Source: Ureibacillus galli
GTDB taxonomy: Bacteria > Bacillota > Bacilli > Bacillales_A > Planococcaceae
Direction of reading: 5' to 3'
DNA length: 64,000 nt
Assembly: GCF_014836845.1 (NCBI RefSeq)
Contig: NZ_JACSQA010000014.1
Location: 27,858 to 91,857, forward strand
Shown: positions 1 to 9,706 of the stretch, one piece after another
Numbering within the stretch: position 1 is the stretch's first letter
How the letters are laid out: every line of letters starts with the position of its first letter
Program-made: the position numbers and the translations under genes
The notes under the pieces: generated by a model
Databases searched by the model: none
What the model was told of the DNA's origin: nothing
What the model saw: the letters and a program-made list of their open reading frames with translations, nothing else

Positions 1-183
1 ATTCATTGGGGAACAACAGAATTTCAAAAAACGATAACAGGAACATTGGAAACGATTGTAGAAATTGCGAATAAAGAGGAAATTCAAAATCCTAGCATGA
101 TTATCGTTGGAGAAGTTGTAAAAATGCATGAAAAAATCGCCTGGTTTGAACAATCAAAACCTTTACATGAAGTATCGATTTAA
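1..183 (+). CDS. sumT: Uroporphyrinogen-III C-methyltransferase, C-terminal fragment
   Basis: The window opens inside a reading frame that ends with TAA at 181-183, leaving about 60 C-terminal residues. The visible sequence has WGTT, Q, GTL, an NPSMIIVGEVV stretch and a closing WFE. This is the usual end of SumT/CobA uroporphyrin-III methyltransferases (YlnD in B. subtilis), which use SAM to make precorrin-2, the first step of siroheme synthesis. The next gene, sirB, follows after 17 nt, and the operon continues through sulfite reductase to sirC, so the context agrees. The start, the SAM site and the promoter lie outside the window, so it is not possible to say whether the protein is fused to another domain. 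Confidence 0.85.
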   Translation: MHWGTTEFQKTITGTLETIVEIANKEEIQNPSMIIVGEVVKMHEKIAWFEQSKPLHEVSI

Positions 184-200
184 ACAAGGAGGGGATGATC

Positions 201-959
201 ATGCAAGCTGTATTATATGTTGCCCATGGTAGCCGTGTAAAAGCCGGTATAGATGAAGCAATTGAATTTATAGAAACTGTAAAACCAAAAATTAATATAG
301 CTATCCAAGAAATTTGTTTTCTAGAATTAGCTGCCCCTTCGATTGTAGAGGGAGTTGAAGCATGTGTTGCGAAAGGAGCAACACACATTGCTGTCGTTCC
401 AATTCTACTGTTAACTGCTAATCATGCCAAACAAGATATCCCCATTGAAATAAACAAAGCAAAAGAACGATATCCCGATATCACCTTTACCTTTGGAAGA
501 CCTTTTGGAATACATGAAAAGTTGATAGAAAGCCTCCATGAAAGAGTGTTGGAAAAGGGGGCTAAAAATAATCGTGAGATTGATATTTTACTAATTGGAC
601 GTGGAAGCAGTGACCCAAGTGTGGAACTAGATCTCCGATTAATTGCGGATACTCTTCAAAGCCGGTATCACTACTCAAAGGTGGATGTTTGTTTTTTATA
701 TGGTAAAGGGCCATCCTTTGAAAAAACATTAGAGCAATTAAAAAAGGAACGGCATAAACCAGTTTATATCGTACCGTATCTTTTATTTACCGGATTATTA
801 AAAATAGGGATTCAAAAGAAAATTGAACAGCAAGGTTATTTAGCAAATCAAGTCGTATTATGTGACTGTTTAGGGTATGACGAAAACGTTCGACAAGTAT
901 TAATAGAGCGTGTTAAAGAAACAATATATTCATATAGGGAGAGTGTCTCGAATGGATAA
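201..959 (+). CDS. sirB: Sirohydrochlorin ferrochelatase SirB
   Basis: Inserts Fe2+ into sirohydrochlorin, the last step of siroheme synthesis, in the cytoplasm. The 252-residue protein begins with the CbiX-family motif VAHGSR (His9) and has a second conserved His75 in ANHAKQDIP; these are the metal-binding and catalytic histidines of the family. The length is that of the two-domain CbiX/SirB form. An in-frame ATG at 195 sits only 2 nt after the Shine-Dalgarno AAGGAGG (186-192), so the ATG at 201, spaced by 8 nt, is preferred. It lies directly after sumT, and its end overlaps the next small gene by 8 nt, which suggests translational coupling. A cobalt chelatase role is possible in principle, but the cysJI context favours iron. 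Confidence 0.9.
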   Translation: MQAVLYVAHGSRVKAGIDEAIEFIETVKPKINIAIQEICFLELAAPSIVEGVEACVAKGATHIAVVPILLLTANHAKQDIPIEINKAKERYPDITFTFGRPFGIHEKLIESLHERVLEKGAKNNREIDILLIGRGSSDPSVELDLRLIADTLQSRYHYSKVDVCFLYGKGPSFEKTLEQLKKERHKPVYIVPYLLFTGLLKIGIQKKIEQQGYLANQVVLCDCLGYDENVRQVLIERVKETIYSYRESVSNG

Positions 960-1098
960 AAAACAGGCGAATTTTGAGCAAGCAATTGAGAATATAAAAA
1001 AAATGCTAACGACAATGAATTACGGTTCTATTACATTAATTGTTCAAGACAATACAATTGTTCAAATCGAAAAAAATGAAAAAATCCGATTAAAATAA
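952..1098 (+). CDS. yezD: YezD-like DUF2292 small protein
   Basis: A 48-residue protein that overlaps the 3' end of sirB. The sequence (MDKKQANFEQAIENIKK, then YGSITLIVQDNTIVQIEKNEKIR) matches the small DUF2292/YezD type: a short helix followed by a predicted two-strand region in which a hydrophobic hairpin carries the VQIEKNEK end. The ATG at 952 has an AGGGAG Shine-Dalgarno at 936-941; a longer reading frame starting at 910 has no comparable signal. Family members are typically found beside sulfur-assimilation genes, and this one sits between siroheme synthesis and sulfite reductase. The molecular role is unknown; the position suggests an accessory function in sulfite reduction or its control. 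Confidence 0.75.
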   Translation: MDKKQANFEQAIENIKKMLTTMNYGSITLIVQDNTIVQIEKNEKIRLK

Positions 1099-1121
1099 TT
1101 AAGCAAAGAGGTGTGTCGTAA

Positions 1122-2939
1122 GTGAAGTTAGAAGTAACCAATAGCCCTTTTACCGAACAACAAGTGAAGCAATTAAATGAAGTTTTAGCGAATTTATCAC
1201 ACAACCAAAAAGTATGGTTAACTGGATATTTAAGCGCAGTCGTATCAGTGCAAGCTGGTGAAGTTGCAACTGAAGGAAATCAAGCAGTCCCTAATAGTGC
1301 TGTTATATCTACTCCTGCTAACGTGAAGAAACATATTACAATTCTATATGCATCACAAACAGGTAATGCGGGTGGGTTAGCGAAAAAATTTGGAGAACAA
1401 TTACAACAAGCTGGTTTTGATGTAAACGTTTCTTCTATGAGTGACTTTAAAACAAACGCATTAAAAAAAGTTGATCATTTACTTGTCATTGCAAGTACCC
1501 ATGGGGAAGGGGAGCCGCCGGATAATGCTATCATGTTCCATCGTTTCTTATTTGGAAATCGTGCCCCTAAATTGGAGCATGTGAAATTTGCTGTGTTGTC
1601 ATTAGGGGATAGCTCCTATGAATTTTTCTGCAAAACAGGAAAAGATTTCGATGAGCAGTTAGAAAAGCTCGGTGCTAAAAGATTCGTTGAGCGGGTGGAT
1701 TGTGATCTAGAGTATGATGAGCCAGCTGCAAAATGGTTTGATAAAGTAAAAGCGAAATTGCAAGAGGGAGAAATCAGTGAGCAAACAGTACAAGAAGCGG
1801 CTCCTACAGTGCTCGCAACAACTACTGAATATTCTCGTAAAAATCCATATACGGCGGAAGTATTAGAGAAAATTAATTTAAACGGTCGTGGGTCGAACAA
1901 AGAAACGATTCATTTGGAAATATCCCTTGAAAATTCAGGTATCACTTTTGAACCGGGTGATAGTTTAGCCATCTTCCCGACGAACAATGAAAACTTGGTT
2001 GATTCATTACTTACTGCGTTACATTTTAATCCAGATACGAAAGTAACAGTGGATGACAAAACAATTTCATTAAAAGAAGCGTTAACAGATATTCTTGAAA
2101 TTACAGTGCTTTCAAAGCCGGTAATGCAAAAAATTGGGGACTTTACAGTCAACGAAAAATTCCATGGGTTACTTGCTAATCGAGACTTATTTAAACAGTA
2201 TACACATGGCCGTGATTTATTAGATGTTGTCCAAACATTCGGACCATTTAGTTGGGACGAACAAAGTTTTGTGAACCTATTAAGAAAAATACCTGCAAGA
2301 CAATATTCTATTTCCAGCAGTTTAGCGGCATATCCAGATGAAGTCCATGTCACAATCGGTACAGTTCGCTATGAAGTAGATGGTAGACAGCGATTAGGAG
2401 TTTGTTCAACGCAAGTAGCAGATCGTTTAGAAATCGGTGATAAAGTACGTGTTTATGTCCAACGTAATCCGAACTTTAAATTACCTTCAGATGATACACC
2501 TATTATTATGGTAGGTCCTGGCACAGGCGTTGCACCGTTCCGTTCCTTTATTCAAGAAAGGGAAGAGCGGGGAGCTGAAGGGAAAAACTGGTTATTCTTT
2601 GGCGATCAGCATTTCACGACAGACTTTTTATACCAAACTGAATGGCAAAGCTGGTTAAAATCGGGCGTATTAACGAAATTAGATGTTGCCTTTTCTCGGG
2701 ATAAAGCTGAAAAAGTGTATGTACAACATAAAATGCAAAAACATGCGGCAGAAATATATGATTGGTTAGAGCAAGGAGCAGTTTTCTACGTATGTGGGGA
2801 TAAAAACTCAATGGCTGTGGATGTTCATAATACATTGCTACATATCATTGCGGAACAAGGAAATAAAACAGAAGAAGAAGCAAAAGCGTATTTAGACAAT
2901 TTACGAAAAGAAAAACGTTATCAACGGGATGTATACTAA
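1122..2939 (+). CDS. cysJ: Assimilatory sulfite reductase (NADPH), flavoprotein alpha subunit
   Basis: Transfers electrons from NADPH through FAD and FMN to the CysI hemoprotein, which reduces sulfite to sulfide for cysteine synthesis. The 605-residue protein has an N-terminal flavodoxin domain with the FMN loop SQTGN (78-82), a connecting and FAD-binding region with RQYSISSS (393-400) and GVCSTQ (426-431), and an NADPH domain with [10 protein letters not shown] (465-474), ending in an aromatic Tyr as is usual for this fold. Translation starts at GTG 1122 with AGAGGTG 8 nt upstream. It follows yezD by 23 nt and precedes cysI, whose start lies 13 nt beyond its stop, so the two subunits are made together. 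Confidence 0.95.
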   Translation: MKLEVTNSPFTEQQVKQLNEVLANLSHNQKVWLTGYLSAVVSVQAGEVATEGNQAVPNSAVISTPANVKKHITILYASQTGNAGGLAKKFGEQLQQAGFDVNVSSMSDFKTNALKKVDHLLVIASTHGEGEPPDNAIMFHRFLFGNRAPKLEHVKFAVLSLGDSSYEFFCKTGKDFDEQLEKLGAKRFVERVDCDLEYDEPAAKWFDKVKAKLQEGEISEQTVQEAAPTVLATTTEYSRKNPYTAEVLEKINLNGRGSNKETIHLEISLENSGITFEPGDSLAIFPTNNENLVDSLLTALHFNPDTKVTVDDKTISLKEALTDILEITVLSKPVMQKIGDFTVNEKFHGLLANRDLFKQYTHGRDLLDVVQTFGPFSWDEQSFVNLLRKIPARQYSISSSLAAYPDEVHVTIGTVRYEVDGRQRLGVCSTQVADRLEIGDKVRVYVQRNPNFKLPSDDTPIIMVGPGTGVAPFRSFIQEREERGAEGKNWLFFGDQHFTTDFLYQTEWQSWLKSGVLTKLDVAFSRDKAEKVYVQHKMQKHAAEIYDWLEQGAVFYVCGDKNSMAVDVHNTLLHIIAEQGNKTEEEAKAYLDNLRKEKRYQRDVY

Positions 2940-2952
2940 GGGGGAAGTACGC

Positions 2953-4674
2953 ATGGTAGAAAAAATAGTATTACCGCCTCAAGAAGGTAAACCAAGTGAT
3001 GTGGAAGAAATAAAAGCTGAAAGTAATTATTTACGCGGTACATTGGCGGAATCGATGGAAGATGAACTAAGTGCAGGAATTTCAGATTGGGATAACCGTT
3101 TAATGAAGTTCCATGGAAGTTATTTGCAAGATGATCGGGATGTTCGTCAGGAACGGGAACGACAAAAGCTTGAACCTGCTTATCAATTTATGGTTCGTGT
3201 TCGTATGCCAGGTGGTGTTGCAACGCCGACCCAATGGTTAAAATTAGATGAATTATCAGACCGTTATGGCAATCAATCCTTTAAAATTACAACTCGCCAA
3301 ACAGTTCAATTTCACGGTATTTTAAAATGGAATATGAAAAAACATATGCAAGAATTGAATAGTGTTTTATTTGATACGTATGCTGCATGTGGGGATGTAA
3401 ACCGAAATGTTATGTGTAATGCAAATCCTTATCAATCCAAATTGCATCAAGAAATTTTTGAATTATCTTCAAAAATTAGTGAGCATTTATTACCACGTTC
3501 CAATGCATATTATGAAATCTGGTTAGATAAAGAAAAAATTGTAGATACCCAAGAAGAACAGGAACCAATTTATGGGGCACTTTACTTACCTCGTAAATTT
3601 AAAATTGCCATTGCCATTCCACCGGCAAATGATGTGGATGTATTTTCACAAGATATCGGTTTAATTGCCGTCGTAGAAAATGATGAGTTAATCGGTTTTA
3701 ATGTCGCCATTGGTGGTGGTATGGGAATGACCCATGGAGATACAGCAACGTATCCACAACTAAGCCGTTTAATCGGTTATATCCCAAAGGATAAAGTTGT
3801 CGATGCATGTGAAAAAATAATGACGGTACAACGGGATTATGGAAATCGTTCCGTTCGTAAATATGCACGATTTAAATATACAGTTGACCGATTAGGGTTA
3901 GAAAATGTAAAAAAAGAGATTGAGAATCGATTAGGTTATGAGTTTGAAGAAGAAAGACCATATACTTTTGAACATACGGGCGATCGTTTTGGCTGGATTA
4001 AAGGTGAAGATGGAAAATATCATTTTACGTTATTTATCCAAAATGGCCGTGTGAAAGATTTTGATAACTATCCATTAAAAACAGCGTTACGTGAAATCGC
4101 CCAAATCCATAAAGGAGAGTTCCGTTTTACTGGTAATCAAAATGTAGTTATTGCAAATGTTGGACCGAGAGCGAAAAAGGCAATCGATGAAATTATTGAA
4201 AAATACCATTTAACTGATAGTGATAAGTATTCGGCATTACGTCGAAATTCCATTGCTTGTGTAGCTTTACCAACATGTGGTTTAGCGATGGCTGAAGCAG
4301 AACGTTATTTACCTTCTTTAATTGAAAAAATTGAAACAATTCTTGATGAAAGCGGCTTGCATGAACAAGATATTACCATTCGTATGTCTGGCTGTCCTAA
4401 TGGTTGTTCTCGAGCTGCAATGGGTGAAATTGGCTTTATCGGGAAAGGCCCAGGTAAGTATAATCTTTACTTAGGTGCGAGCCATACAGGTTCCAGATTA
4501 AATAAAATGTATAAAGAAAATATTGGGGAAGAGGAAATTTTAGCAACTCTTCGACCTATTATCGAACATTATGCGAAAGAACGTTTAACGGGAGAACATT
4601 TTGGTGATTTCGTTATTCGTGCAGGATATGTAGAAGCTGTAACGGATGGTCGTCAATTCCATAATCAAGTTTAA
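2953..4674 (+). CDS. cysI: Assimilatory sulfite reductase hemoprotein beta subunit
   Basis: Reduces sulfite to sulfide with six electrons at a coupled siroheme and [4Fe-4S] centre. With the start at 2953 the protein has 573 residues. The four cluster and siroheme ligands are visible: Cys436 and Cys442 (C-x5-C, CVALPTC) and Cys481 and Cys485 (C-x3-[10 protein letters not shown]). The typical N-terminal motif [12 protein letters not shown] is also present. The longest frame begins at 2929 inside cysJ, but AAGGGGG just after the cysJ stop supports ATG 2953. The siroheme cofactor can be made by the sumT, sirB and sirC products of the same operon. A stem-loop with a T-run follows, before sirC. Confidence 0.96.
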   Translation: MVEKIVLPPQEGKPSDVEEIKAESNYLRGTLAESMEDELSAGISDWDNRLMKFHGSYLQDDRDVRQERERQKLEPAYQFMVRVRMPGGVATPTQWLKLDELSDRYGNQSFKITTRQTVQFHGILKWNMKKHMQELNSVLFDTYAACGDVNRNVMCNANPYQSKLHQEIFELSSKISEHLLPRSNAYYEIWLDKEKIVDTQEEQEPIYGALYLPRKFKIAIAIPPANDVDVFSQDIGLIAVVENDELIGFNVAIGGGMGMTHGDTATYPQLSRLIGYIPKDKVVDACEKIMTVQRDYGNRSVRKYARFKYTVDRLGLENVKKEIENRLGYEFEEERPYTFEHTGDRFGWIKGEDGKYHFTLFIQNGRVKDFDNYPLKTALREIAQIHKGEFRFTGNQNVVIANVGPRAKKAIDEIIEKYHLTDSDKYSALRRNSIACVALPTCGLAMAEAERYLPSLIEKIETILDESGLHEQDITIRMSGCPNGCSRAAMGEIGFIGKGPGKYNLYLGASHTGSRLNKMYKENIGEEEILATLRPIIEHYAKERLTGEHFGDFVIRAGYVEAVTDGRQFHNQV

Positions 4675-4680
4675 AAGTGA

Positions 4681-4713
4681 AGATAGGTTGCTTGTTTGCA
4701 ACCTATCTTTTTC
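4681..4713 (+). terminator. Stem-loop with T-run between cysI and sirC
   Basis: Perfect 11-bp inverted repeat (AGATAGGTTGC 4681-4691, GCAACCTATCT 4698-4708) with a 6-nt loop and a following TTTTT. It has the form of an intrinsic terminator, but sirC starts only about 20 nt further on with no clear promoter between. It may therefore be a partial terminator that lowers sirC expression relative to cysJI. Confidence 0.75.
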
Positions 4714-4730
4714 TATAAAGGGGAGATTTT

Positions 4731-5330
4731 ATGTATCCAATTATGGTGAATTTAGAAAATAAGCAAGTCGTAATCATTGGTGGTGGGAAAGTTGCGACTC
4801 AAAAAACGGAGAAACTATTGCAGCAAAAAGCGAAAATAGTTGTGATTAGTCCAGAAATTACGGATAAGTTAAATACATACGCTGTAAATGGTGAAATCGA
4901 GTGGGTAAAACGTCCTTTTAAAGAAGGGGATACAGAAAACGCTTTTTTAGTTATTGCAGCAACGAATGAACATCATGTAAATGAACAAGTGAAGGATGGT
5001 TGCTTGGACAACCAACTTATTAATGTGGTAGATTCTCCTATCGATAGCAATTTTTTTAATATGGCATATTTAGACCATGGGATGTTAAAAATTGCGATTT
5101 CGACAGAAGGAGCGAGTCCTCTATTAGCAAAACAGATCAAGCAAGATATAATGAGTTTTTTAGATGATAGTTATGATGATTATTTACTTTTCCTCCAAAA
5201 GGCACGCCAAAAAATTAAAACAAACGTTTTGGATGAAAAAAGAAAATTATTTTTATTACATGAACTATTGCAAGACCGTTTCCGTAAAAATGAAGTGGAA
5301 AGGGAATTATTCCTTGAAAATTTATTTTAA
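4731..5330 (+). CDS. sirC: Precorrin-2 dehydrogenase / sirohydrochlorin synthase
   Basis: NAD-dependent oxidation of precorrin-2 to sirohydrochlorin, the middle step of siroheme synthesis. The 199-residue protein has a Rossmann motif near the N terminus (VVIIGGGKVATQKTEKLL, about 11-28), the conserved family segment DSPIDSNFFNMA, and STEGASPLLAKQIK in the dimer region. It lacks the methyltransferase part of CysG, which agrees with a separate sumT upstream. It corresponds to YlnF/SirC of B. subtilis. The ATG at 4731 has GGGGAG about 7 nt upstream. It is the last gene of the operon and is followed by a strong terminator shared with the convergent gene at 5413-6669. Confidence 0.92.
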   Translation: MYPIMVNLENKQVVIIGGGKVATQKTEKLLQQKAKIVVISPEITDKLNTYAVNGEIEWVKRPFKEGDTENAFLVIAATNEHHVNEQVKDGCLDNQLINVVDSPIDSNFFNMAYLDHGMLKIAISTEGASPLLAKQIKQDIMSFLDDSYDDYLLFLQKARQKIKTNVLDEKRKLFLLHELLQDRFRKNEVERELFLENLF

Positions 5331-5365
5331 ATTCAGGTAAAATTTTCCTGATGGAAAAATAATAA

Positions 5366-5402
5366 AAAAGTACAATCCAGTTCAACTGGATTGTACTTTT
5401 TG
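5366..5402. terminator. Bidirectional terminator sirC / ytfP
   Basis: Long inverted repeat AAAAGTACAATCCAGTT (5366-5382) and AACTGGATTGTACTTTT (5384-5400), with A-runs and T-runs on both sides. It lies between two convergent genes and can serve both strands. Confidence 0.9.
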
Positions 5403-5412
5403 CTTTGAGTGT

Positions 5413-6669
5413 TTATTCAAATGAACCGGCACTCATTCCAGCGATCCTTCCGGTAACCAGAGCGCTCGTAATGTTGTATCCACCGGTGTAACCGTGAATA
5501 TCTAAAATTTCACCACAGAAAAATAAACCTTTTTTCATTTTGGAAGCCATAGTTTTTGGTTCAATTTCCTTAACTGAAACACCGCCACCAGTGACAAAGG
5601 CTTTTTCCAATGGTAAAGTACCATGTACATCCATTGTAAAACTAACAAGCTCCCGTGCCAGCTCGCGAATTTTTTCTTGGGAAATTTCTGCTGCTGTTTT
5701 GGATGGATCTATGGCAACCCGCTCCATTAAAAATAATAACCATCTTTCAGGAGCAACGGATTTCCAACTATTTTTCACTGCCTTTTTTGGGTCTTCCTTA
5801 GAAAGTTTGTTCAAATATTGTAGGCATGTTTCTTCGTTATAATTTGTTAACGTTTGAATTCGAAGTTTCACAGGAGCATGGCCATTTTTCTTACGTTCTT
5901 TTACAATAAATTGGCTACACCGTAATATGGCAGGACCGCTCACACCAAAGTGGGTAAATAGCATGTCCATTTGATGTGTCACAATCGGTTTTCCTTTTTT
6001 ATTTAATACGGATACAGCAACGTCCCGTAAAGCTAAACCTTGTAACTGTCTAGATTGAATAAAAGGTTCATTGGATTTTACAGGAACTTCAGTAGGGTAA
6101 AGTTCGGTAACTGTATGACCTGCCCGTTCTGCCCAAGGATAGCCATCTCCCGTTGATCCTGTTTGAGGAACAGCTTTACCGCCGACAGCAACTACGACTG
6201 TTTTTGATAAAAGTTCAGTTCCATCCGTTAAACGAACACCTAAAATTTTTTCATCATCCATTAATAATTTACTGACTGCTGTTTGAAGCCGAATTTCAAC
6301 GTGGAGCTTCTTTAGCTCGTTAACGAGGGCATCCACTACGTCTTGAGCCCGGTTTGATACAGGAAACATCCGACCATGGTCCTCTTCTTTTAAATGGACA
6401 CCAAATCCTTCAAAAAATTCAATAATATTTTCATTATTATAAACGGTAAATGGACTATATAAAAAGCGACCATTTCCGGGAATATGTTGTATAATTTCAT
6501 CTACGGATAATCGATTCGTTACATTACATCGTCCACCGCCTGAAATTGCAAGTTTTTTTCCAAGTTTGTTTCCTTTTTCAATTAATAGTACTTTTTTATG
6601 TTGTTCACCAGCAGCAATTGCCGCCATCAATCCCGATGGACCGCCACCAATTACGATTACATCAAACAT
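5413..6669 (-). CDS. ytfP: NAD(P)/FAD-dependent oxidoreductase, HI0933/YtfP family
   Basis: Flavoprotein of the HI0933/BaiN type, related to the B. subtilis YtfP protein. The N terminus has the FAD dinucleotide motif [14 protein letters not shown] (GxGxxG at residues 8-13) followed by the acidic strand end [25 protein letters not shown], the family signature, and a C-terminal FAD contact near [15 protein letters not shown]. The substrate is unknown. The longest frame adds seven residues, but ATG 6669 is preceded by an AAAGTGAG Shine-Dalgarno 7 nt away, whereas the ATG at 6690 has none. The protein is 418 residues long. It is transcribed alone, convergent with sirC. Confidence 0.88.
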   Translation of the reverse strand: MFDVIVIGGGPSGLMAAIAAGEQHKKVLLIEKGNKLGKKLAISGGGRCNVTNRLSVDEIIQHIPGNGRFLYSPFTVYNNENIIEFFEGFGVHLKEEDHGRMFPVSNRAQDVVDALVNELKKLHVEIRLQTAVSKLLMDDEKILGVRLTDGTELLSKTVVVAVGGKAVPQTGSTGDGYPWAERAGHTVTELYPTEVPVKSNEPFIQSRQLQGLALRDVAVSVLNKKGKPIVTHQMDMLFTHFGVSGPAILRCSQFIVKERKKNGHAPVKLRIQTLTNYNEETCLQYLNKLSKEDPKKAVKNSWKSVAPERWLLFLMERVAIDPSKTAAEISQEKIRELARELVSFTMDVHGTLPLEKAFVTGGGVSVKEIEPKTMASKMKKGLFFCGEILDIHGYTGGYNITSALVTGRIAGMSAGSFE

Positions 6670-6828
6670 AGTTCGTCTCACTTTCTTCATTTAATTGTTC
6701 GTTTTTGTTCATTTCAATAGCTTACTCTACACATTATACATAATTATGGAGAAACTATTTGAGTTAATCGACTTTCACATGTAAACTAACATGTAGATTC
6801 GTTTTCGAAACAATATTTGTTTGAAATC

Positions 6829-6857
6829 GTCGACTATTTCAGTCGACTTTTATTTTT
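6829..6857 (+). terminator. Weak stem-loop upstream of murJ
   Basis: A 7-bp stem (GTCGACT 6829-6835, AGTCGAC 6841-6847) with a 5-nt loop, followed by TTTTATTTTT. No plus-strand gene precedes it, so it may be an attenuator in the murJ leader or a chance palindrome. Confidence 0.3.
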
Positions 6858-6910
6858 CAAATATATACATACTTTATTCTTATTAATTTCATAAAGATTG
6901 GAATGTTTTT

Positions 6911-8521
6911 ATGTCTTCATTAATGAAAGGTACTGCGATTTTAACAATCGGCTTGTTTTTATCGAAAGTCCTTGGTTTAGTTTATGTTTTCCCGTTCTAT
7001 TCCATTGTTGGCGAAGAAAATATTGGATTATACCAATACGCCTATATACCTTATAACATTATGCTTTCTATTGCGATATCAGGTCTACCGATTGCGGTTT
7101 CAAAATTTGTTTCTAAATATAATGCAATAGGAGATTATGAAGCAGGTAGAAGACTTTTTAAATCTGGATTTTCTGTCATGCTCATTACAGGAGTTGTGTC
7201 ATTTATTTTCCTCAATTTGTTAGCAAATCCGATAGCGAATATCGTTATAGAGGATGATGAACAAATTTATTCTGTTGAACAAATTGCGTCCGTTATTCGT
7301 TGGGTTAGTTACGCATTACTAGCAGTACCGATTATGAGTTTAATAAGAGGATTTTTCCAAGGATATAATCATTACATGCCTACTTCGGTTTCCCAATTAG
7401 TTGAGCAAATCGTACGTATTATTGTTTTACTAGGCGGTTCGTTTATCGTCGTCGTACTATTGGATGGAAAAACGGAAACTGCCATTAAGTTTGCTGTATT
7501 TGCAGCGTTTGTTGGTGCTCTAGGTGGTTTAGTTGTTTTATATTTCTATTGGAAAAAATTAAAACCAGAAATGAATACCCTTTTACTTAGTAATGTTTCT
7601 TCTGGAGAACTTTCGTATAAAGATATATACAAAGAAATTATTCAATACTCGATTCCAATTGTGTTCGTAGGAATGTCCAACTCCTTATTCCAATTACTCG
7701 ATATGTTAACTTTTAATAGTGCGATGATTTCCATTGGTTTAGCAAAAGTGACAGATACGTATTTAACCATGTTGAATTTCACAACGCAAAAAATTGTCAT
7801 TATTCCCGTGATGCTTGCGACAGGTTTTTCAATGGCTTTAATTCCGACGATTACGAAACACTTTACTTTAGGGGAATATGGAGTCCTCCATCATTCGATG
7901 GACAAAACGTATCAAATTTTATTATTTATAACGGTACCAGCAAGTTTCGGAATTGCGGTTTTAGCGCCAGATATATACCATGTACTTTATGAACAAAGCG
8001 AAATGGGAGCTGAAGTTTTAGCTCACTATGCACCATTGGCTATTCTTTTTGCACTGTTCTCTGTAACAGCTGCTATTCTACAAGGAATCGATTATCAAAA
8101 ATGGATTATTTTTAGTTTATTAACTGGATTATTAATAAAACTTATGCTCAATACACCGCTTATTAAAGTGATGGAAGTAGATGGCGCGATACTTGCTACG
8201 GCGATTGGATATATTGTAACAATTATAATTAACATCGCTGTTATTCATAAAGTTTTACATTATCGCTCGAAAGTCGTATTTAGAAGAACATTGTTAATTA
8301 GTATTTTAACGTTTATTATGTGCGTTGCCGTCATCGCTACAAATAAATTATTATATATCATTGCAGAACCGTCTAATAAAGGAATAACAGCTCTTTATTT
8401 ACTTATTTGTGTTGGCGTCGGAGTTATTATTTATGGATATGCTTCCTTCCGATTAGGACTTGCACAAAAACTTTTAGGCGAACGATTTGCCAAATTAGGC
8501 AATAAACTTGGATTTAAATAG
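6911..8521 (+). CDS. murJ: Lipid II flippase, MurJ/YtgP type polysaccharide biosynthesis protein
   Basis: Multispanning membrane protein of the MOP (MurJ/MviN, oligosaccharide flippase) superfamily, 536 residues and almost entirely hydrophobic, with about 14 predicted helices. In B. subtilis the homologue YtgP acts as a lipid II flippase together with the alternative flippase Amj. The N-terminal sequence MKGTAILTIGLFLSKVLGLVYVFPFYSIVGEENIGLY and the internal IRGFFQGYNHYMPTSVSQLVEQIVR are typical of the Gram-positive YtgP group. The ATG at 6911 has only a weak GGA-type ribosome site. The pseudouridine synthase gene follows after 14 nt, as in B. subtilis. A role in exporting another polysaccharide cannot be excluded. 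Confidence 0.88.
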   Translation: MSSLMKGTAILTIGLFLSKVLGLVYVFPFYSIVGEENIGLYQYAYIPYNIMLSIAISGLPIAVSKFVSKYNAIGDYEAGRRLFKSGFSVMLITGVVSFIFLNLLANPIANIVIEDDEQIYSVEQIASVIRWVSYALLAVPIMSLIRGFFQGYNHYMPTSVSQLVEQIVRIIVLLGGSFIVVVLLDGKTETAIKFAVFAAFVGALGGLVVLYFYWKKLKPEMNTLLLSNVSSGELSYKDIYKEIIQYSIPIVFVGMSNSLFQLLDMLTFNSAMISIGLAKVTDTYLTMLNFTTQKIVIIPVMLATGFSMALIPTITKHFTLGEYGVLHHSMDKTYQILLFITVPASFGIAVLAPDIYHVLYEQSEMGAEVLAHYAPLAILFALFSVTAAILQGIDYQKWIIFSLLTGLLIKLMLNTPLIKVMEVDGAILATAIGYIVTIIINIAVIHKVLHYRSKVVFRRTLLISILTFIMCVAVIATNKLLYIIAEPSNKGITALYLLICVGVGVIIYGYASFRLGLAQKLLGERFAKLGNKLGFK

Positions 8522-8535
8522 GGGGAGTCTCTCTT

Positions 8536-9261
8536 TTGCGATTAGATAAATTATTATCCAATATGGGGTTTGGTACTCGAAAAGAAGTGAAACAACTGTT
8601 GAAACAAAAGGTTGTAACGGTTGATGGGGTAACAGTGAAGGATGCTTCGATGCATGTGGATCCAGATAGTCAGGACGTTAGTGTTTATGGAGAACGGGTT
8701 CAATACACTGAATTCATTTATATTATGATGAATAAGCCTCCAGGAGTCATTTCAGCTACTGAAGATATAGTTGAAAAAACGGTAATTGATTTATTAGATC
8801 CTTTAGCTCGTCATTTTAAGCCATTTCCAGTAGGAAGATTGGATAAGGATACGGAAGGATTGCTTTTAATTACAAACGATGGTCAATTGGCACATAATTT
8901 ACTATCACCGAAAAAACATGTCCCGAAAACCTATTATGCGAAAATTGATGGGGTTGTTACTGAGGAAGATATCGAAGCCTTTCAACAAGGAGTTGAATTG
9001 GATGATGGCTATGTAACAAAACCTGGGAAACTTGTTATCCTTTCATCTGGTGAAAAATCAGAGATTGAACTAACAATCCAAGAAGGGAAGTTCCATCAAG
9101 TAAAAAGAATGTTTGAATCTGTTGGAAAGAAAGTAACCTATTTAAAACGATTATCGATGGGAAGTTTAAAACTTGATGAACAATTAAAACTAGGGGAATA
9201 TCGGGAGTTATCGGAAAATGAATTGGTAACATTAATCAATTCATCTCAAGTTACACAATGA
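8536..9261 (+). CDS. ytzG: 16S rRNA pseudouridine synthase, RsuA family (YtzG-like)
   Basis: Converts a uridine in small-subunit rRNA to pseudouridine. The 241-residue protein has an N-terminal S4 RNA-binding domain (MRLDKLLSNMGFGTRKEV, residues 1-60) and a pseudouridine synthase domain with the catalytic Asp103 in GRLDKDTEGLLLITNDG. The C-terminal KFHQVKRMFESVGKKVTYLKR is the family motif III region. It starts at TTG 8536 with GGGGGAG 8 nt upstream, immediately after murJ, so both are likely cotranscribed. The target position is inferred from the family; RluB/RluE-type specificity would need comparison. Confidence 0.9.
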   Translation: MRLDKLLSNMGFGTRKEVKQLLKQKVVTVDGVTVKDASMHVDPDSQDVSVYGERVQYTEFIYIMMNKPPGVISATEDIVEKTVIDLLDPLARHFKPFPVGRLDKDTEGLLLITNDGQLAHNLLSPKKHVPKTYYAKIDGVVTEEDIEAFQQGVELDDGYVTKPGKLVILSSGEKSEIELTIQEGKFHQVKRMFESVGKKVTYLKRLSMGSLKLDEQLKLGEYRELSENELVTLINSSQVTQ

Positions 9262-9340
9262 TAGATGAATAAGTTTCTCTTGTTCTATGAATGATTCCTT
9301 CAAATGATGATAAGACTTATTCATAGAGACGAATGAATAG

Positions 9341-9380
9341 AAAAAAAGAATGACCCCGACGACAGGTCATTCTTTTTTCT
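9341..9380 (+). terminator. Terminator after ytzG
   Basis: Inverted repeat AAAAAAGAATGACC (9342-9355) and GGTCATTCTTTTTT (9365-9378) with a 9-nt loop, A-rich on the left and T-rich on the right. It closes the murJ-ytzG operon and could also stop the convergent ytzE. Confidence 0.88.
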
Positions 9381-9478
9381 TTATCTATATAACGAAGTCT
9401 AGCAACATTGTTCACTAAGCTTAATGTATGTTTAAGCAAACTTTCCTCATAGAATTGAGGTTTTTTGTTGCATTGTAT

Positions 9479-9706
9479 CTAAGATGTTAATTTTACTTTT
9501 TTCTTCGTCGTTGTCCATTTACCCCGACTTGGACTTTCGACCAAATCATTAAAGGCTAACACATTCAAATCTCTTTGAATGGTGCGAGGAGTGATATTGA
9601 ACTCTTCGACTAAATCCTGTGTAGATACCGTCCCCTTATCAAGGATGAACATATACACGTCTTTAATACGATTAAGCATTCTGTCAGTAGTTGGTTTCAT
9701 AATCAT
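9479..9706 (-). CDS. ytzE: Small DeoR-type HTH protein (YtzE-like)
   Basis: A 75-residue protein made almost only of a DeoR-type winged helix-turn-helix (RIKDVYMFILDKGTVSTQDLVEEF, then NITPRTIQRDLNVLAFNDLVESP). It lacks the sugar-phosphate sensing domain of full DeoR regulators, so it is naturally short, as in B. subtilis YtzE. A Shine-Dalgarno AAGGAG lies 6 nt before ATG 9706; a second ATG at 9700 is also possible. Target and signal are unknown. It is a single gene on the minus strand between ytzG and pepV, with a 311-bp shared upstream region. Confidence 0.8.
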   Translation of the reverse strand: MIMKPTTDRMLNRIKDVYMFILDKGTVSTQDLVEEFNITPRTIQRDLNVLAFNDLVESPSRGKWTTTKKKVKLTS

